Positions 1-7,225 of a stretch of 64,000 bases of DNA are shown in pieces. The stretch lies in NCBI RefSeq assembly GCF_003576475.1, contig NZ_QWGR01000006.1, positions 124,001 through 188,000 of the forward strand. Direction: 5' to 3'. Numbering within the stretch: the stretch's first letter is position 1; each line of letters starts with the position of its first letter. The notes beneath the pieces were generated by a model. That model was given only the letters and a program-made list of their open reading frames with translations. It was not told the origin of the DNA and ran no database searches. A program made the translations under genes and the position numbers. The stretch is from Maribellus luteus (lineage in GTDB: Bacteria > Bacteroidota > Bacteroidia > Bacteroidales > Prolixibacteraceae).

Positions 1-582
1 ATCTACCACCCCGTTGGCTACCTGGCGGTCGGGCAGGGTAAATACGCATTCCGGATCAAGAATGGAGAATTGGGGCATTACCAATGCCGAGCCAAACGCT
101 TTTTTCTCCAGTGTTGCTTTGCGGGTGATTACGGCATTTCCGTTCATTTCGGAACCCGTGGCCGGAAGTGTGAGAACAGCCCCCAAAGGCAGCGCTGCTT
201 TTACCGGCGAGGTAGCGGGTTTGTCTAAAATATCCCACGGATCGCTGCCCTCAAACAAAACGGCAGCCGCAATAAATTTTGTGGCATCAAGCACCGATCC
301 GCCTCCCACCGAAAGCAGGTAGTCAACTTTTTCTTTCCGGATCAACTCCACTGCCTGCATACAGGTTTCGTAATGAGGATTGGGTTCTATGCCGCCAAAT
401 TCCAGCAAATCGAAATCTTTCAATGCGGTTTTTACCTGGTCGTAAACCCCGGTGCGTTTGATGCTTCCGCCTCCATAGGTCATCAGTACTTTTTTATTTT
501 TCGGAATTTCATTCACAACATTTGGGATGGTTCCTTTTCCAAAAACTATTTTTACAGGATTTTTGTATTCAAAATTGTACAT
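1..582 (-). CDS. yqhD: YqhD-like iron-containing alcohol dehydrogenase, partial
   Basis: The gene starts at an ATG at 582 and runs off the left edge, so only the first 194 residues are visible. It closely resembles the NADPH-dependent aldehyde reductase YqhD/BdhA group of group III alcohol dehydrogenases, which reduce aldehydes in the cytoplasm. The Rossmann half carries the family hallmarks LMTYGGGSIKRTG, GGIEPNPHYET, SVGGGSVLDATKFIAA and TLPATGSEMNGNAV, and the visible end FTLPDRQVANGVVD leads into the metal-binding half, whose Asp and His ligands lie mostly outside the window. It is divergent from the membrane-protein gene at 631, with 48 bp between the starts. Family assignment is firm; the physiological substrate is not known. 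Confidence 0.88.
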   Translation of the reverse strand, partial: MYNFEYKNPVKIVFGKGTIPNVVNEIPKNKKVLMTYGGGSIKRTGVYDQVKTALKDFDLLEFGGIEPNPHYETCMQAVELIRKEKVDYLLSVGGGSVLDATKFIAAAVLFEGSDPWDILDKPATSPVKAALPLGAVLTLPATGSEMNGNAVITRKATLEKKAFGSALVMPQFSILDPECVFTLPDRQVANGVVD

Positions 583-630
583 GACTTTTATTTTTAATAT
601 TCAGTTTGAACTCGTCTAAAGGTAAAACAA

Positions 631-1242
631 GTGCTTCAAAGTTTTAAAATATTACGCGGAAAATCAAAAAAGACAGACACTGATTTTCGGGAATCGATAC
701 CGGAGGCCAGCGACGAGGAAATCGTACAAATTCTGAAAAAGAGAAGCTACTATATTCCGGAGGCGGCCGAACTGGCAATCACTGAAGCGATCAAACGTGG
801 AATCATACATTCGGAACAGGATCTGTTTGCAGAGGAGTACAAGGAAAAAGAGCTGTCGTTTACATGGTTTCCACGCATTCACGATCTTTTTACGCGGGCG
901 AAAATCCGCAAAAGTATCGCCCGCAGCCTGGTGATCGCCGGTGTAATTCCGCTGGTTTACGGCATGTTGGAAATGAACCGGGGAGTGCGCTGGGAAGGCA
1001 GTCTGATTCTGGTGTTTGGACTTCTGTGGATGTTCCTGGCCGCTCAACTTAACAGACATTATCACAAAAATTTTGTGTTTGGGCTTTTGGGTTGCGATGT
1101 TATCGGAGCAGCTTATGTTTTTTTCAGGATTGTCCTGCATTCCGAAAAACTGTTCCTGGATTTATTTATTGCCGGGGCGCTTTTTGTGCTGGTCACTTAC
1201 GGGCTTTTTTACCTGGTGCTGATGAGACGCTCCGATAAGTAG
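631..1242 (+). CDS. Hypothetical four-helix membrane protein
   Basis: I do not recognise a family for this 203-residue protein. The first part, to about residue 95, is charged and soluble. The rest holds four hydrophobic stretches (about residues 97-113, 121-139, 149-168 and 176-197), and the protein ends in a basic tail (LMRRSDK). This suggests an inner-membrane protein with a cytoplasmic N-terminal domain of about 95 residues. The proposed start is a GTG at 631, since no ATG occurs before about codon 112; another non-ATG start is possible. It diverges from the alcohol dehydrogenase gene and is followed in the same direction by the GIN-domain gene, about 120 bp away, but no shared role can be claimed. 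Confidence 0.6.
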   Translation: MLQSFKILRGKSKKTDTDFRESIPEASDEEIVQILKKRSYYIPEAAELAITEAIKRGIIHSEQDLFAEEYKEKELSFTWFPRIHDLFTRAKIRKSIARSLVIAGVIPLVYGMLEMNRGVRWEGSLILVFGLLWMFLAAQLNRHYHKNFVFGLLGCDVIGAAYVFFRIVLHSEKLFLDLFIAGALFVLVTYGLFYLVLMRRSDK

Positions 1243-1361
1243 CTCCTGATTCTTTCTTCCTGCTCATTCTTCCGTTCGTCCGCCATTTTCAACAATTCAT
1301 CGAAATAAAAGTGTTGCTTTGCAGGCATTGTTTTAGCTTTGACCCTGTAACAATTGAAGCC

Positions 1362-2057
1362 ATGAAGATTTTATCATCCATTTTTTTCCTTTTGATTTTT
1401 GCAACAGTATCGGTTTACGCCCAGGAAGACAGCGACTGGAGTTCGAAAGAGTATTCCGTGAAGGATTTTTCGAGTGTGTACCTGAAAGGCGGTTTCAAGG
1501 TTTACCTGATGCAGGATTCTGAAGCCGGTTTGGTCATAAAAACCCGGGACGCCGATGTGCTGGACAAAATTGATGTGGACAATTGGGGCGATGAACTCCG
1601 GATTGAGGTAACGCGTGAATATTTGCCGTACGAAAGAATCCGTTTGTACATCACTTTTGACAAACTGCGCGAACTTACAATGGAAGGCGGCTTAAATGTT
1701 TATTCTGAAGGATATCTCGATTTAAACGATTTGCTGCTGCATGTAAGAGGCGGTGCCAAAGTGGATCTGCGGATGAAGGCCGACGATGTGAAAGTGATCG
1801 GCGAGGGCGGCGTGATGATCGATCTGAACGGAGTGGCCCAAAGTCTTTCGGTTGAACTCTCGGGTGCCGGGCATGTAGATGCCGGTGAACTGAAAGCAAA
1901 ACACGTTGATTTTAAGATAGAAGGAGTAGGCACCGGAAGTGTGTTTGCCACCGAAACGCTGAATGCAAGGATAGAAGGAGTGGGGAAAATCCGGTACAAA
2001 GGAGAGCCGCGTGTAAGCCAAAACATCGAAGGACTCGGCTCCGTATCAAGAGATTAA
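1362..2057 (+). CDS. DUF2807 / GIN-domain secreted protein
   Basis: This is a secreted 231-residue protein of the Bacteroidetes GIN-domain family (DUF2807, named as a putative autotransporter-adhesin head). A signal peptide is clear (MKILSSIFFLLIFATVSVYA, cut before QED). The mature part opens with the family phrase DFSSVYLKGGFKVYLMQ and continues as a repetitive beta structure with recurring glycine turns: MEGGLNVYSEG, VRGGAKVDLRM, GEGGVMIDLNG, LSGAGHVDAGEL, IEGVGTGSV, IEGVGKIRY. These spacings suggest a right-handed beta-helix-like stack. An upstream in-frame start exists at 1311, but the ATG at 1362 directly precedes the signal peptide and is preferred. Such proteins are common in this phylum and their molecular job is unknown. 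Confidence 0.85.
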   Translation: MKILSSIFFLLIFATVSVYAQEDSDWSSKEYSVKDFSSVYLKGGFKVYLMQDSEAGLVIKTRDADVLDKIDVDNWGDELRIEVTREYLPYERIRLYITFDKLRELTMEGGLNVYSEGYLDLNDLLLHVRGGAKVDLRMKADDVKVIGEGGVMIDLNGVAQSLSVELSGAGHVDAGELKAKHVDFKIEGVGTGSVFATETLNARIEGVGKIRYKGEPRVSQNIEGLGSVSRD

Positions 2058-2125
2058 AGAAATTTACAATACTACAAACCGGTATTCATAGGCCGGTTAT
2101 TCTTAGGTTTGGTTTAGGTTTTATT

Positions 2126-2152
2126 AAAGGCTGCTGTTGAGCAGCCTTTTTT
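2126..2152 (+). terminator. Intrinsic terminator after the GIN-domain gene
   Basis: A perfect 10-bp stem (AAAGGCTGCT / AGCAGCCTTT) with a GTTG loop is followed by a run of T. It lies between two convergent genes and probably ends transcription from both sides. Confidence 0.85.
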
Positions 2153-2156
2153 CATT

Positions 2157-2618
2157 TTAATCTATTTGTATGATTTTAATTTCTTTTCCCTGAAACTGTA
2201 CTTCGTCCCCGGCTTTTTTGCCTGCCAGCAATTTCCCGACAGGTGAAACAGGGGAAAGGCAAAAGATAACTTCCTTGTCTAGCACTACTTTCCCGTGGGC
2301 GATGGAAAAGAAATAGGTGCCTTGACTGGTTACTACCAGGCTCCCAAATGCAACGTTTGTAAATTTTGAGTTGGGATCGATCCTGGAAAGACTGGTTTTC
2401 AGGCTTTCTGTTTGTGCGAGCTGGGCCTGGCTTTTTTCCAGTTCCATTTGTACCATGGCCCGCCCGGTTTCGTATTTGTCGCCAACGCTGCTTTTGGTTT
2501 CGTTATCGCGCGATTCTTTGGCTGCTTTAATGGTTTGTTCCAGCAGGTCTGTCTTTTCCCGGATCATCTTATTCAGTTCTTCCAGGATAAGCGCTTTTAT
2601 ATTTTCAGGCTGTTGCAT
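2157..2618 (-). CDS. GreA/GreB-family elongation factor-like protein
   Basis: This 153-residue protein has the two-part layout of the GreA/GreB superfamily: an N-terminal helical hairpin (about residues 1-75, rich in E, K and Q, with GDKYETGRAMVQMELEK) and a C-terminal FKBP-like beta domain (about 85-153) containing FGSLVVTSQGTYFFSIAHG, SPVSPVGKLLAGKKAGDEVQF and a final KIIQID. The SP.G..L.GK..GDE phrase is the classic Gre C-terminal signature. In Bacteroidetes this short paralogue is often mislabelled 3-oxoacyl-ACP synthase. It probably binds RNA polymerase, but the tip residues of the coiled coil differ from GreA, so transcript-cleavage stimulation cannot be assumed. It shares a terminator with the convergent GIN-domain gene. 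Confidence 0.8.
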   Translation of the reverse strand: MQQPENIKALILEELNKMIREKTDLLEQTIKAAKESRDNETKSSVGDKYETGRAMVQMELEKSQAQLAQTESLKTSLSRIDPNSKFTNVAFGSLVVTSQGTYFFSIAHGKVVLDKEVIFCLSPVSPVGKLLAGKKAGDEVQFQGKEIKIIQID

Positions 2619-2746
2619 CAGATGTTTATTGATAAAAGAAAGAAAACGATCACAAATATTGCAAATAATGGCGGTAGGGAAAAATGCCTGTCCATTTTGC
2701 TGGTGTTTTATGATTGCTTTTCAATGTGGAATTCTTAAGTCCCGTA

Positions 2747-3553
2747 CTATCTGTTCGTGTGCTTTATTGTTTCTCTTGTTTCGAAATGAATCATTCGGTA
2801 TTTACTCACATAGCCGCTTTTTTCGATGGCTCTTTGCGAGGCATGGTTATCGGCAGCACAACCACAGCTGGCTTTCATGTTGTTTTTGAGTGCGAAATCC
2901 CGTAAGCTCAGCAATATTTGCGCGCCAATGCCATTTCCTCTTTCCGACGGCTGCACCCACACTCCCAAATCGTAATAATTCCATCCGGGAATGGTTCTAA
3001 CCGCCATTCCGCAACCAACCAATGCATGCCCTCTGTAAAACTCAAATACATGTTCGTTTTCAATAAAGCCAGTCAATTGTTCGCGGGTCTCAAAAAGTTC
3101 TTTTATCGAATCGTCCTGCGCGTCCAGCAAGGCAACGGATGATTGGCAGGCCCTTCTCATGCTTATTCCGGGATCGGATTCGATCAGCGGGTGGGCATAA
3201 TCGCGGTAAAGTATCCCAATTACCGAATAGGGGAGCAGGCTCTCTAAACAATTGCACAGCAGGAGGGAATCAAACGATTTGCAGTAAATGTCAGTTATGG
3301 ATAAATCGCTGATCAGCTGCCGGAAAAATCGCTTGCTTTCGGGTATGTATGGGCCGGCTATATAAAATTCGAGCAAAACACCGCCCCTGGTTTTAATGGC
3401 ATATCCCATTGGTTGGGTTCTGGTTTGGAGACTGTAAAATTCAGCATCGCCAATCATTAGTTCAATAAACAGTTCCTGAAACTGGGGCAATGAATGTAAA
3501 TAATCGGTGCGGAGCTTTTGAATTTTATCAAGCGTTGTTTTTACTGGTTTCAT
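2747..3553 (-). CDS. GNAT-family N-acetyltransferase
   Basis: This 268-residue protein carries a C-terminal GNAT domain (about residues 130-255) with a canonical acetyl-CoA-binding motif, VQPSERGNGIGAQIL, preceded by the strand DLGVWV and followed by NHASQRAIEKSGY, the usual motif B. The N-terminal half (about 1-125) is an extra domain that I do not recognise. The substrate cannot be predicted. I chose the ATG at 3553 (MKPVKTTLDK): the open frame continues upstream to 3694 but there it only reads into the 21-bp repeat tract. The gene is followed, on its own strand, by the Gre-like gene about 130 bp away. Confidence 0.82.
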   Translation of the reverse strand: MKPVKTTLDKIQKLRTDYLHSLPQFQELFIELMIGDAEFYSLQTRTQPMGYAIKTRGGVLLEFYIAGPYIPESKRFFRQLISDLSITDIYCKSFDSLLLCNCLESLLPYSVIGILYRDYAHPLIESDPGISMRRACQSSVALLDAQDDSIKELFETREQLTGFIENEHVFEFYRGHALVGCGMAVRTIPGWNYYDLGVWVQPSERGNGIGAQILLSLRDFALKNNMKASCGCAADNHASQRAIEKSGYVSKYRMIHFETRETIKHTNR

Positions 3554-3666
3554 AATTGGTTTTAGTTGGTTGAAACAGATGGCGTTCTTTTTCCAGGGAT
3601 GGTTCTTTTGGGCAAATGACTTCTGCATTGTCTTTTGCTTCATTCCAAGCCCGGTAATCAGACTTT

Positions 3667-3918
3667 TACCCTTGGTAATTGCTTCTTTACCCAAGCGGAT
3701 GATCCTTTTTACCTAAAGGATTGTTTCGCTACCCAAGGTAATCTGTATCATCCTCGAGGTAATTGTTCCGATTACCAAGGTAACCATAGATTTTACCTAA
3801 AGGATTGTTTTCTTACCCAAGGTAATCTCTATGATCCTCGAGGTAATAATTCTGATTACCCTGGTAAAAACTCTCATCCTCAAGCGGATTTTTATCTTCC
3901 CCGAAGTTTGAAAAATGC
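3667..3918. repeat. Minisatellite: 12 contiguous 21-bp units
   Basis: From 3667 the sequence can be cut into twelve units of exactly 21 bp with no insertion or deletion (starts 3667, 3688, 3709, 3730, 3751, 3772, 3793, 3814, 3835, 3856, 3877, 3898). The core is a palindrome-like TACCnnnGGTAAT, varied as TACCCAAGGTAAT, TACCTAAAGGAT or TCCTCGAGGTAAT. A higher-order period of 84 bp (four units) is also visible: TTACCTAAAGGATTG recurs at 3709 and 3793 and TCCTCGAGGTAAT at 3751 and 3835. One plus-strand frame stays open through the whole tract as heptad peptides, but I do not call it a gene. The 415-bp stretch 3554-3968 otherwise holds nothing I recognise. Confidence 0.9.
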
Positions 3919-3968
3919 TGAAGGCCTCTGTTGATAAGGCGCAGCGGAGCCCTCATTGCACCTGCTTT

Positions 3969-4304
3969 TCAATAAGTGTTTTCAATCTTTAGCTCTTTGA
4001 TTACCGTATCTTGAAGATTCTTCAACTCCCTGGTGTAGTTGATGTTTGCTTCATCCGTTTTCTTTAACGTGGATAAAACCTCAAAAGCGAATTTGTCTTC
4101 TCCAAATTGATTCCAATCCTTTTGCAACTCCGTGTTCCTGTGGCTTCCAAATTTAAGTTCCATTTTATGGCGGTTCCACTTCGATTCCATATCAACGCTG
4201 TTGTCTACCAGGCATTTTTTGTTTACAGTACATTTTACCTGAAAAACACCCGTTGGAAACTTCATTTGTTTGTATTCGTCCTTCAGTTCTTTTTTTGTCT
4301 TCAT
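3969..4304 (-). CDS. GIY-YIG-fold family protein
   Basis: This 111-residue protein resembles a small Bacteroidetes/Firmicutes family annotated as GIY-YIG nuclease family. Recognisable parts are GVFQVKCTVNKKCLVDNSVD (the place of the two GIY/YIG strands), the helix with RHKMELKFGSHRNTELQKDW, which holds the conserved basic residue, and the glutamate strand DKFAFEVLSTL. The tyrosines of the GIY and YIG motifs are replaced (GVF, LVD), so nuclease activity is doubtful and a binding role is possible. The start codon directly abuts the stop codon of the SnoaL-like gene upstream, so the two are probably co-transcribed. The gene belongs to the AT-rich accessory block 3.9-7.3 kb. Confidence 0.7.
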   Translation of the reverse strand: MKTKKELKDEYKQMKFPTGVFQVKCTVNKKCLVDNSVDMESKWNRHKMELKFGSHRNTELQKDWNQFGEDKFAFEVLSTLKKTDEANINYTRELKNLQDTVIKELKIENTY

Positions 4305-4730
4305 TTATATAAATCCTAGTTGTTTCATAACTGTTTTTCTGTCGAAAATCTGCGTATGTCCGTTTATCAGATCGTCCTTAAAGTGATAGACGGTAATTCC
4401 TGTTGTATTAATGGTTCTTTTTGTTGGGGGATGTTCCCCAATCTTTCCAAGATTTGTTCCGGTTAAAATCCAGGTTACCGCCACATAATCTTCTTCCTCA
4501 ATTGCGGAAGTTATTTCAAAATGTATGTCCGGAAATGGTTCAAAAGAACCTGACTCCAATCGATTCTTAAATTCTGAACGGGATAGTGTCTTCCCTTGCC
4601 AGGGGTCGCCTGGGTCGAGATGGATGGTGTACTGATTATGGATATACTTTTCAATTTTCTCCAAATTCTTTTCATTCCAGATTTCGTGCATAAACTCCCG
4701 CAGGAAAGATTCTTTGTTTATTGTGTTCAT
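4305..4730 (-). CDS. SnoaL-like / ester cyclase family protein
   Basis: This 141-residue protein has the size and layout of the SnoaL-like branch of the NTF2-like fold: an N-terminal helical part (SFLREFMHEIWNEKNLEKIEKYI), the strand YTIHLDPG, a middle FPDIHFEITSAIEEEDYVAVTWILTG split over two strands, and a C-terminal GITVYHFKDDLINGHTQIFD. Members include polyketide cyclases and many small-molecule binding proteins, so the reaction cannot be named. The stop codon is immediately followed by the start of the GIY-YIG gene with no spacer. It lies in the AT-rich same-strand accessory block and is preceded by a GCTAAC-type spacer. Confidence 0.78.
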   Translation of the reverse strand: MNTINKESFLREFMHEIWNEKNLEKIEKYIHNQYTIHLDPGDPWQGKTLSRSEFKNRLESGSFEPFPDIHFEITSAIEEEDYVAVTWILTGTNLGKIGEHPPTKRTINTTGITVYHFKDDLINGHTQIFDRKTVMKQLGFI

Positions 4731-4739
4731 TTCTGTTCT

Positions 4740-4845
4740 TTGATGCTAAGGTTGATAAATGTATTGGAGCGATCCTGACGTCTCGGTATATTGATGCGTA
4801 CCACAACCCCCGCTGTGCAAAATGGCATTGTGTTAGCAATTGTTA
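4740..4845. other. Cassette-type spacer with GCTAAC box and dyads
   Basis: On the minus strand this spacer reads GCTAACACAATGCCATT, then CAGCGGGGGTTGTGGTACGC, then CTTAGC near the next start. It resembles the spacer at 5575-5650 (GCTAACTCAGTGCATAT, then CAGGGCAGGGTTCGGCGGTACGCC). The shared boxes suggest a common recombination site or repeat. The identification as a recombination site is inference. Confidence 0.4.
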
Positions 4846-4884
4846 ATTTGGTTAAGTCAACAGCACCATCTAATATACTTTATA

Positions 4885-5499
4885 TTACTTACTATACTTA
4901 ATGATATTACTATTTCTGTAATACTGGTTTTTACTCTTAATGTTGTCGATTTTATTTAAGTTAATAAAGCAAATATGCACTGCATTTCTTAATGCTTTAT
5001 TGTAGAGTAAATCAATATTCTCTTTTAGCATCGAGCCCGATTTATATTCTAAGTATTCAATTGTTCTAAACGAGTCGATTAATTTGTTTTTATCATCGTT
5101 CAGGAAAACTTCTAACTCAACAGTAACAAAAATACGGTTCTTGAAAAAGCGAACAGAGATTTTTTGCATTGAATTTCGAAGAACACAAGTTACTTTATAA
5201 TTCTCTCCTTCATTGGTAAATTGTCTTCTTATTGCTTTTGTAATTTCAGCTTTGTGTTCCTCTGTCAATTTGGGGTAAGCCATATCTTTCCATCCTGGCA
5301 TCGCAAACAAACCAGGTCTTTTAATCTCTTGCTCCGAAATATGTTGTCTTAAATCAAATACCTCAACTTCAGGATATTTTCCATGTATTCGAACTACCTC
5401 AATTTCTTTGTCGCTATACACAAAGCTGAGAAACTTTCCATAACATCCCGACAGTGTAAGCATTATAACAAGTGACAGTAAAACAGGTTTTAGTTTCAT
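4885..5499 (-). CDS. Hypothetical lipoprotein
   Basis: I do not recognise this 204-residue protein. It begins with a lipoprotein signal peptide (MKLKPVLLSLVIMLTLSGC, lipobox LSGC with the lipidated cysteine at residue 19), so it should sit in a membrane facing the periplasm or the cell surface. The mature part alternates charged and beta-prone segments (RIFVTVELEVFLNDDKNKL), and the C-terminus is Asn/Lys/Tyr-rich (KSKNQYYRNSNIIKYSK). Codon use is AT-rich, as in the other genes of the 3.9-7.3 kb block, and the gene is bracketed by GCTAAC-containing spacers on both sides, which suggests it arrived as a unit. Confidence 0.72.
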   Translation of the reverse strand: MKLKPVLLSLVIMLTLSGCYGKFLSFVYSDKEIEVVRIHGKYPEVEVFDLRQHISEQEIKRPGLFAMPGWKDMAYPKLTEEHKAEITKAIRRQFTNEGENYKVTCVLRNSMQKISVRFFKNRIFVTVELEVFLNDDKNKLIDSFRTIEYLEYKSGSMLKENIDLLYNKALRNAVHICFINLNKIDNIKSKNQYYRNSNIIKYSK

Positions 5500-5574
5500 T
5501 TTATAGAATTGTTTTGTGGGTGTAATTACTTAGTAGTTTGTCTCTTTTAATTTTTATTCTTGACAAAGATAATA

Positions 5575-5650
5575 GTTGGTACATGTTGTCGGGAGGCAGT
5601 TGGCGTACCGCCGAACCCTGCCCTGCCATATGCACTGAGTTAGCCACCGT
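5575..5650. other. Cassette-type spacer with long imperfect dyad
   Basis: On the minus strand the spacer carries GCTAAC followed by nested inverted repeats: outer GTGCAT/ATGTAC, middle GGCAG/CTGCC and inner GGCG-GTA-CGCC. This folds into an imperfect hairpin of about 60 nt between the methyltransferase and lipoprotein genes. The form resembles integron attC sites, but the exact attC core is not present. Confidence 0.4.
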
Positions 5651-5653
5651 AAT

Positions 5654-6490
5654 TTATTTTTTTTCACAGTCAATTAATACAAATGGCACACTTAGCTTGA
5701 ATATTCCATCAGTCTGCGATTGTCTATTTAATTCAATTTCTATTTGTCTAAACACTTCTTCTTGTTTGTCAATCGGAACAATCTCCTTCCACCCATCGAT
5801 AAATGCAAGTCGAATAAAGTAATGGTTTAACATTGTTGTTCCGTCTACAAACTTGTATTCAAACTTATCTTGTTTTACCGACTCAATTAAAAAACCATGA
5901 GATTCAATTTGTCTAATATATTGGTCAAGCGGCTTACGCTTTTTATAAATTTGTTTCTGCATCGCTTCAAGACAAGTCCTAAGTTTTAGATTGGTCAATA
6001 CTTTTCCCATTATTGAGTAAAACTCAATCATGGAGTCATTTAAATTCATAGTCTGAATAAATTGACCTCCTGTTTTAATTATCCTAGAACATTCTGACAA
6101 TGATTTATCAAGGTCGGTTACGTTGTTTAATCCATTATTGCTTACGATTAAATCGATTGATTTGTCTTTTATTGGAATGTCCTCTGCTATCCCACGAATA
6201 ACTTCAATATTTTTTATTCCATAGAACTCAATTTTCTTTTCTGCTCTATCAATACCGGTATTCCAGGGGTCAATTCCATAGACTTTTGAATCACTGCCTA
6301 ATCTCATTGCAATTTCTGTCAAAGGGAAACCTGTACCAAATCCAATGTCAACTGCATTGATTCCTTTTTTGTATTTGATTCCATCAAGTAATTTTAGTCC
6401 AAATGGTGCTGCCCATAGTGGTAATTCGTCATAAACTTCAACCAGTTTTTTCGAGTCATAATTCCAATTTGTCTTTAAATATTGTGTCAT
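5654..6490 (-). CDS. Class I SAM-dependent methyltransferase
   Basis: This 278-residue protein has a class I methyltransferase fold. Motif I is GINAVDIGFGTGFPLTEIA (about residues 43-61), the acidic end of strand 2 is VYGIDPWN, motif II/III is DKSIDLIVSNNGLNNV, and IIKTGGQFIQTMNLND matches the post-core strand. Such enzymes use S-adenosylmethionine to methylate small molecules, proteins or nucleic acids; this one looks like the UbiE/type 11 group, and the substrate is unknown. The C-terminal third (about 160-278) is probably substrate-specific. It is part of the AT-rich same-strand block and lies 42 bp from the upstream barrel gene, with a GCTAAC box in that gap. Confidence 0.85.
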   Translation of the reverse strand: MTQYLKTNWNYDSKKLVEVYDELPLWAAPFGLKLLDGIKYKKGINAVDIGFGTGFPLTEIAMRLGSDSKVYGIDPWNTGIDRAEKKIEFYGIKNIEVIRGIAEDIPIKDKSIDLIVSNNGLNNVTDLDKSLSECSRIIKTGGQFIQTMNLNDSMIEFYSIMGKVLTNLKLRTCLEAMQKQIYKKRKPLDQYIRQIESHGFLIESVKQDKFEYKFVDGTTMLNHYFIRLAFIDGWKEIVPIDKQEEVFRQIEIELNRQSQTDGIFKLSVPFVLIDCEKK

Positions 6491-6532
6491 ATTGCAAATC
6501 TTCAGTCATTATGGTTTGTTAGCATTAGTTTT

Positions 6533-7225
6533 TTATTTTATAAATAATTTTAATCCAATTGAAAAATTAAATCCGGCTTTTACACCTTCCTTTTCTCTGA
6601 ATTCGAAATCATCATACATGTCGCGTTCAAAATATTCTGTTGGCATTGGGTTGATAATGTTAGAAAATGAATTATTCCTAATCTTTAAACCTAAGCCTGT
6701 ATAAAAATTCAATCCCAATTTTCTCCCCAGATTACTAAATGTTCCAATATTGAAATTGAACCCATACTTTTGTCTTAGATAGTCCGCCTGGTCATAACTA
6801 AAATACCCACCACCAGTTGGAGCATAGCTTAAATTGTGAAAAACATCTGTATGATGAATATAGTAGAGTTCGAACGAACAATATCCTGTAGCCTTTTGTG
6901 ATTGCTTAATCACATAATAAAGCTCTGGTCGTATTTCCCATAATTTATAATCTTCTTCAAAATTTTTATCAATGTACTGTGTATAGGATATATTTTCATT
7001 CCCATATCCGAAATTGAACCCAATTTTCCATTTTGGATGGATATCCTGAATATATCCGACTCGCCATCTGGGGCTGTATTTATTCAAGGATGAAAAAATA
7101 TCAAACGTGAAACATGATTCATTCTTTGTATGAGAATCTTTAATATTAACATTTTCTTGAGCATTCAGATTTAATATGCTCAAGATTATTGTCAGTGAAA
7201 TGAATATTTTGCGTAAGTGGTTCAT
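6533..7225 (-). CDS. Hypothetical outer-membrane beta-barrel protein
   Basis: This is a 230-residue exported protein with a clear signal peptide (MNHLRKIFISLTIILSILNL, probable cut after NA before QEN). The mature part shows alternating aromatic/polar strands, such as WRVGYIQDIHPKWKIGFNFG, CSFELYYIHHT and VKAGFNFSIGLKLFIK, ending in a phenylalanine-containing final strand, as expected for a small outer-membrane barrel of about 8-10 strands. I cannot name a family. It is the first gene of the AT-rich same-strand block, and its upstream region contains the inverted pair AACGT / ACGTT around about 80 bp, near the edge of the non-coding repeat zone. Confidence 0.72.
   Translation of the reverse strand: MNHLRKIFISLTIILSILNLNAQENVNIKDSHTKNESCFTFDIFSSLNKYSPRWRVGYIQDIHPKWKIGFNFGYGNENISYTQYIDKNFEEDYKLWEIRPELYYVIKQSQKATGYCSFELYYIHHTDVFHNLSYAPTGGGYFSYDQADYLRQKYGFNFNIGTFSNLGRKLGLNFYTGLGLKIRNNSFSNIINPMPTEYFERDMYDDFEFREKEGVKAGFNFSIGLKLFIK

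Noticed and set aside
3554-3694. Longer N-terminus for the GNAT protein
   Set aside because: The extra 47 codons run into the 21-bp repeat zone and have no match to the family; the ATG at 3553 is better.
3635-3934. Plus-strand frame of 99 codons across the 21-bp repeats
   Set aside because: It exists because 21 is a multiple of three and the unit has no stop in this frame. No start context, no homology, and the frame ends as soon as the repeat ends.
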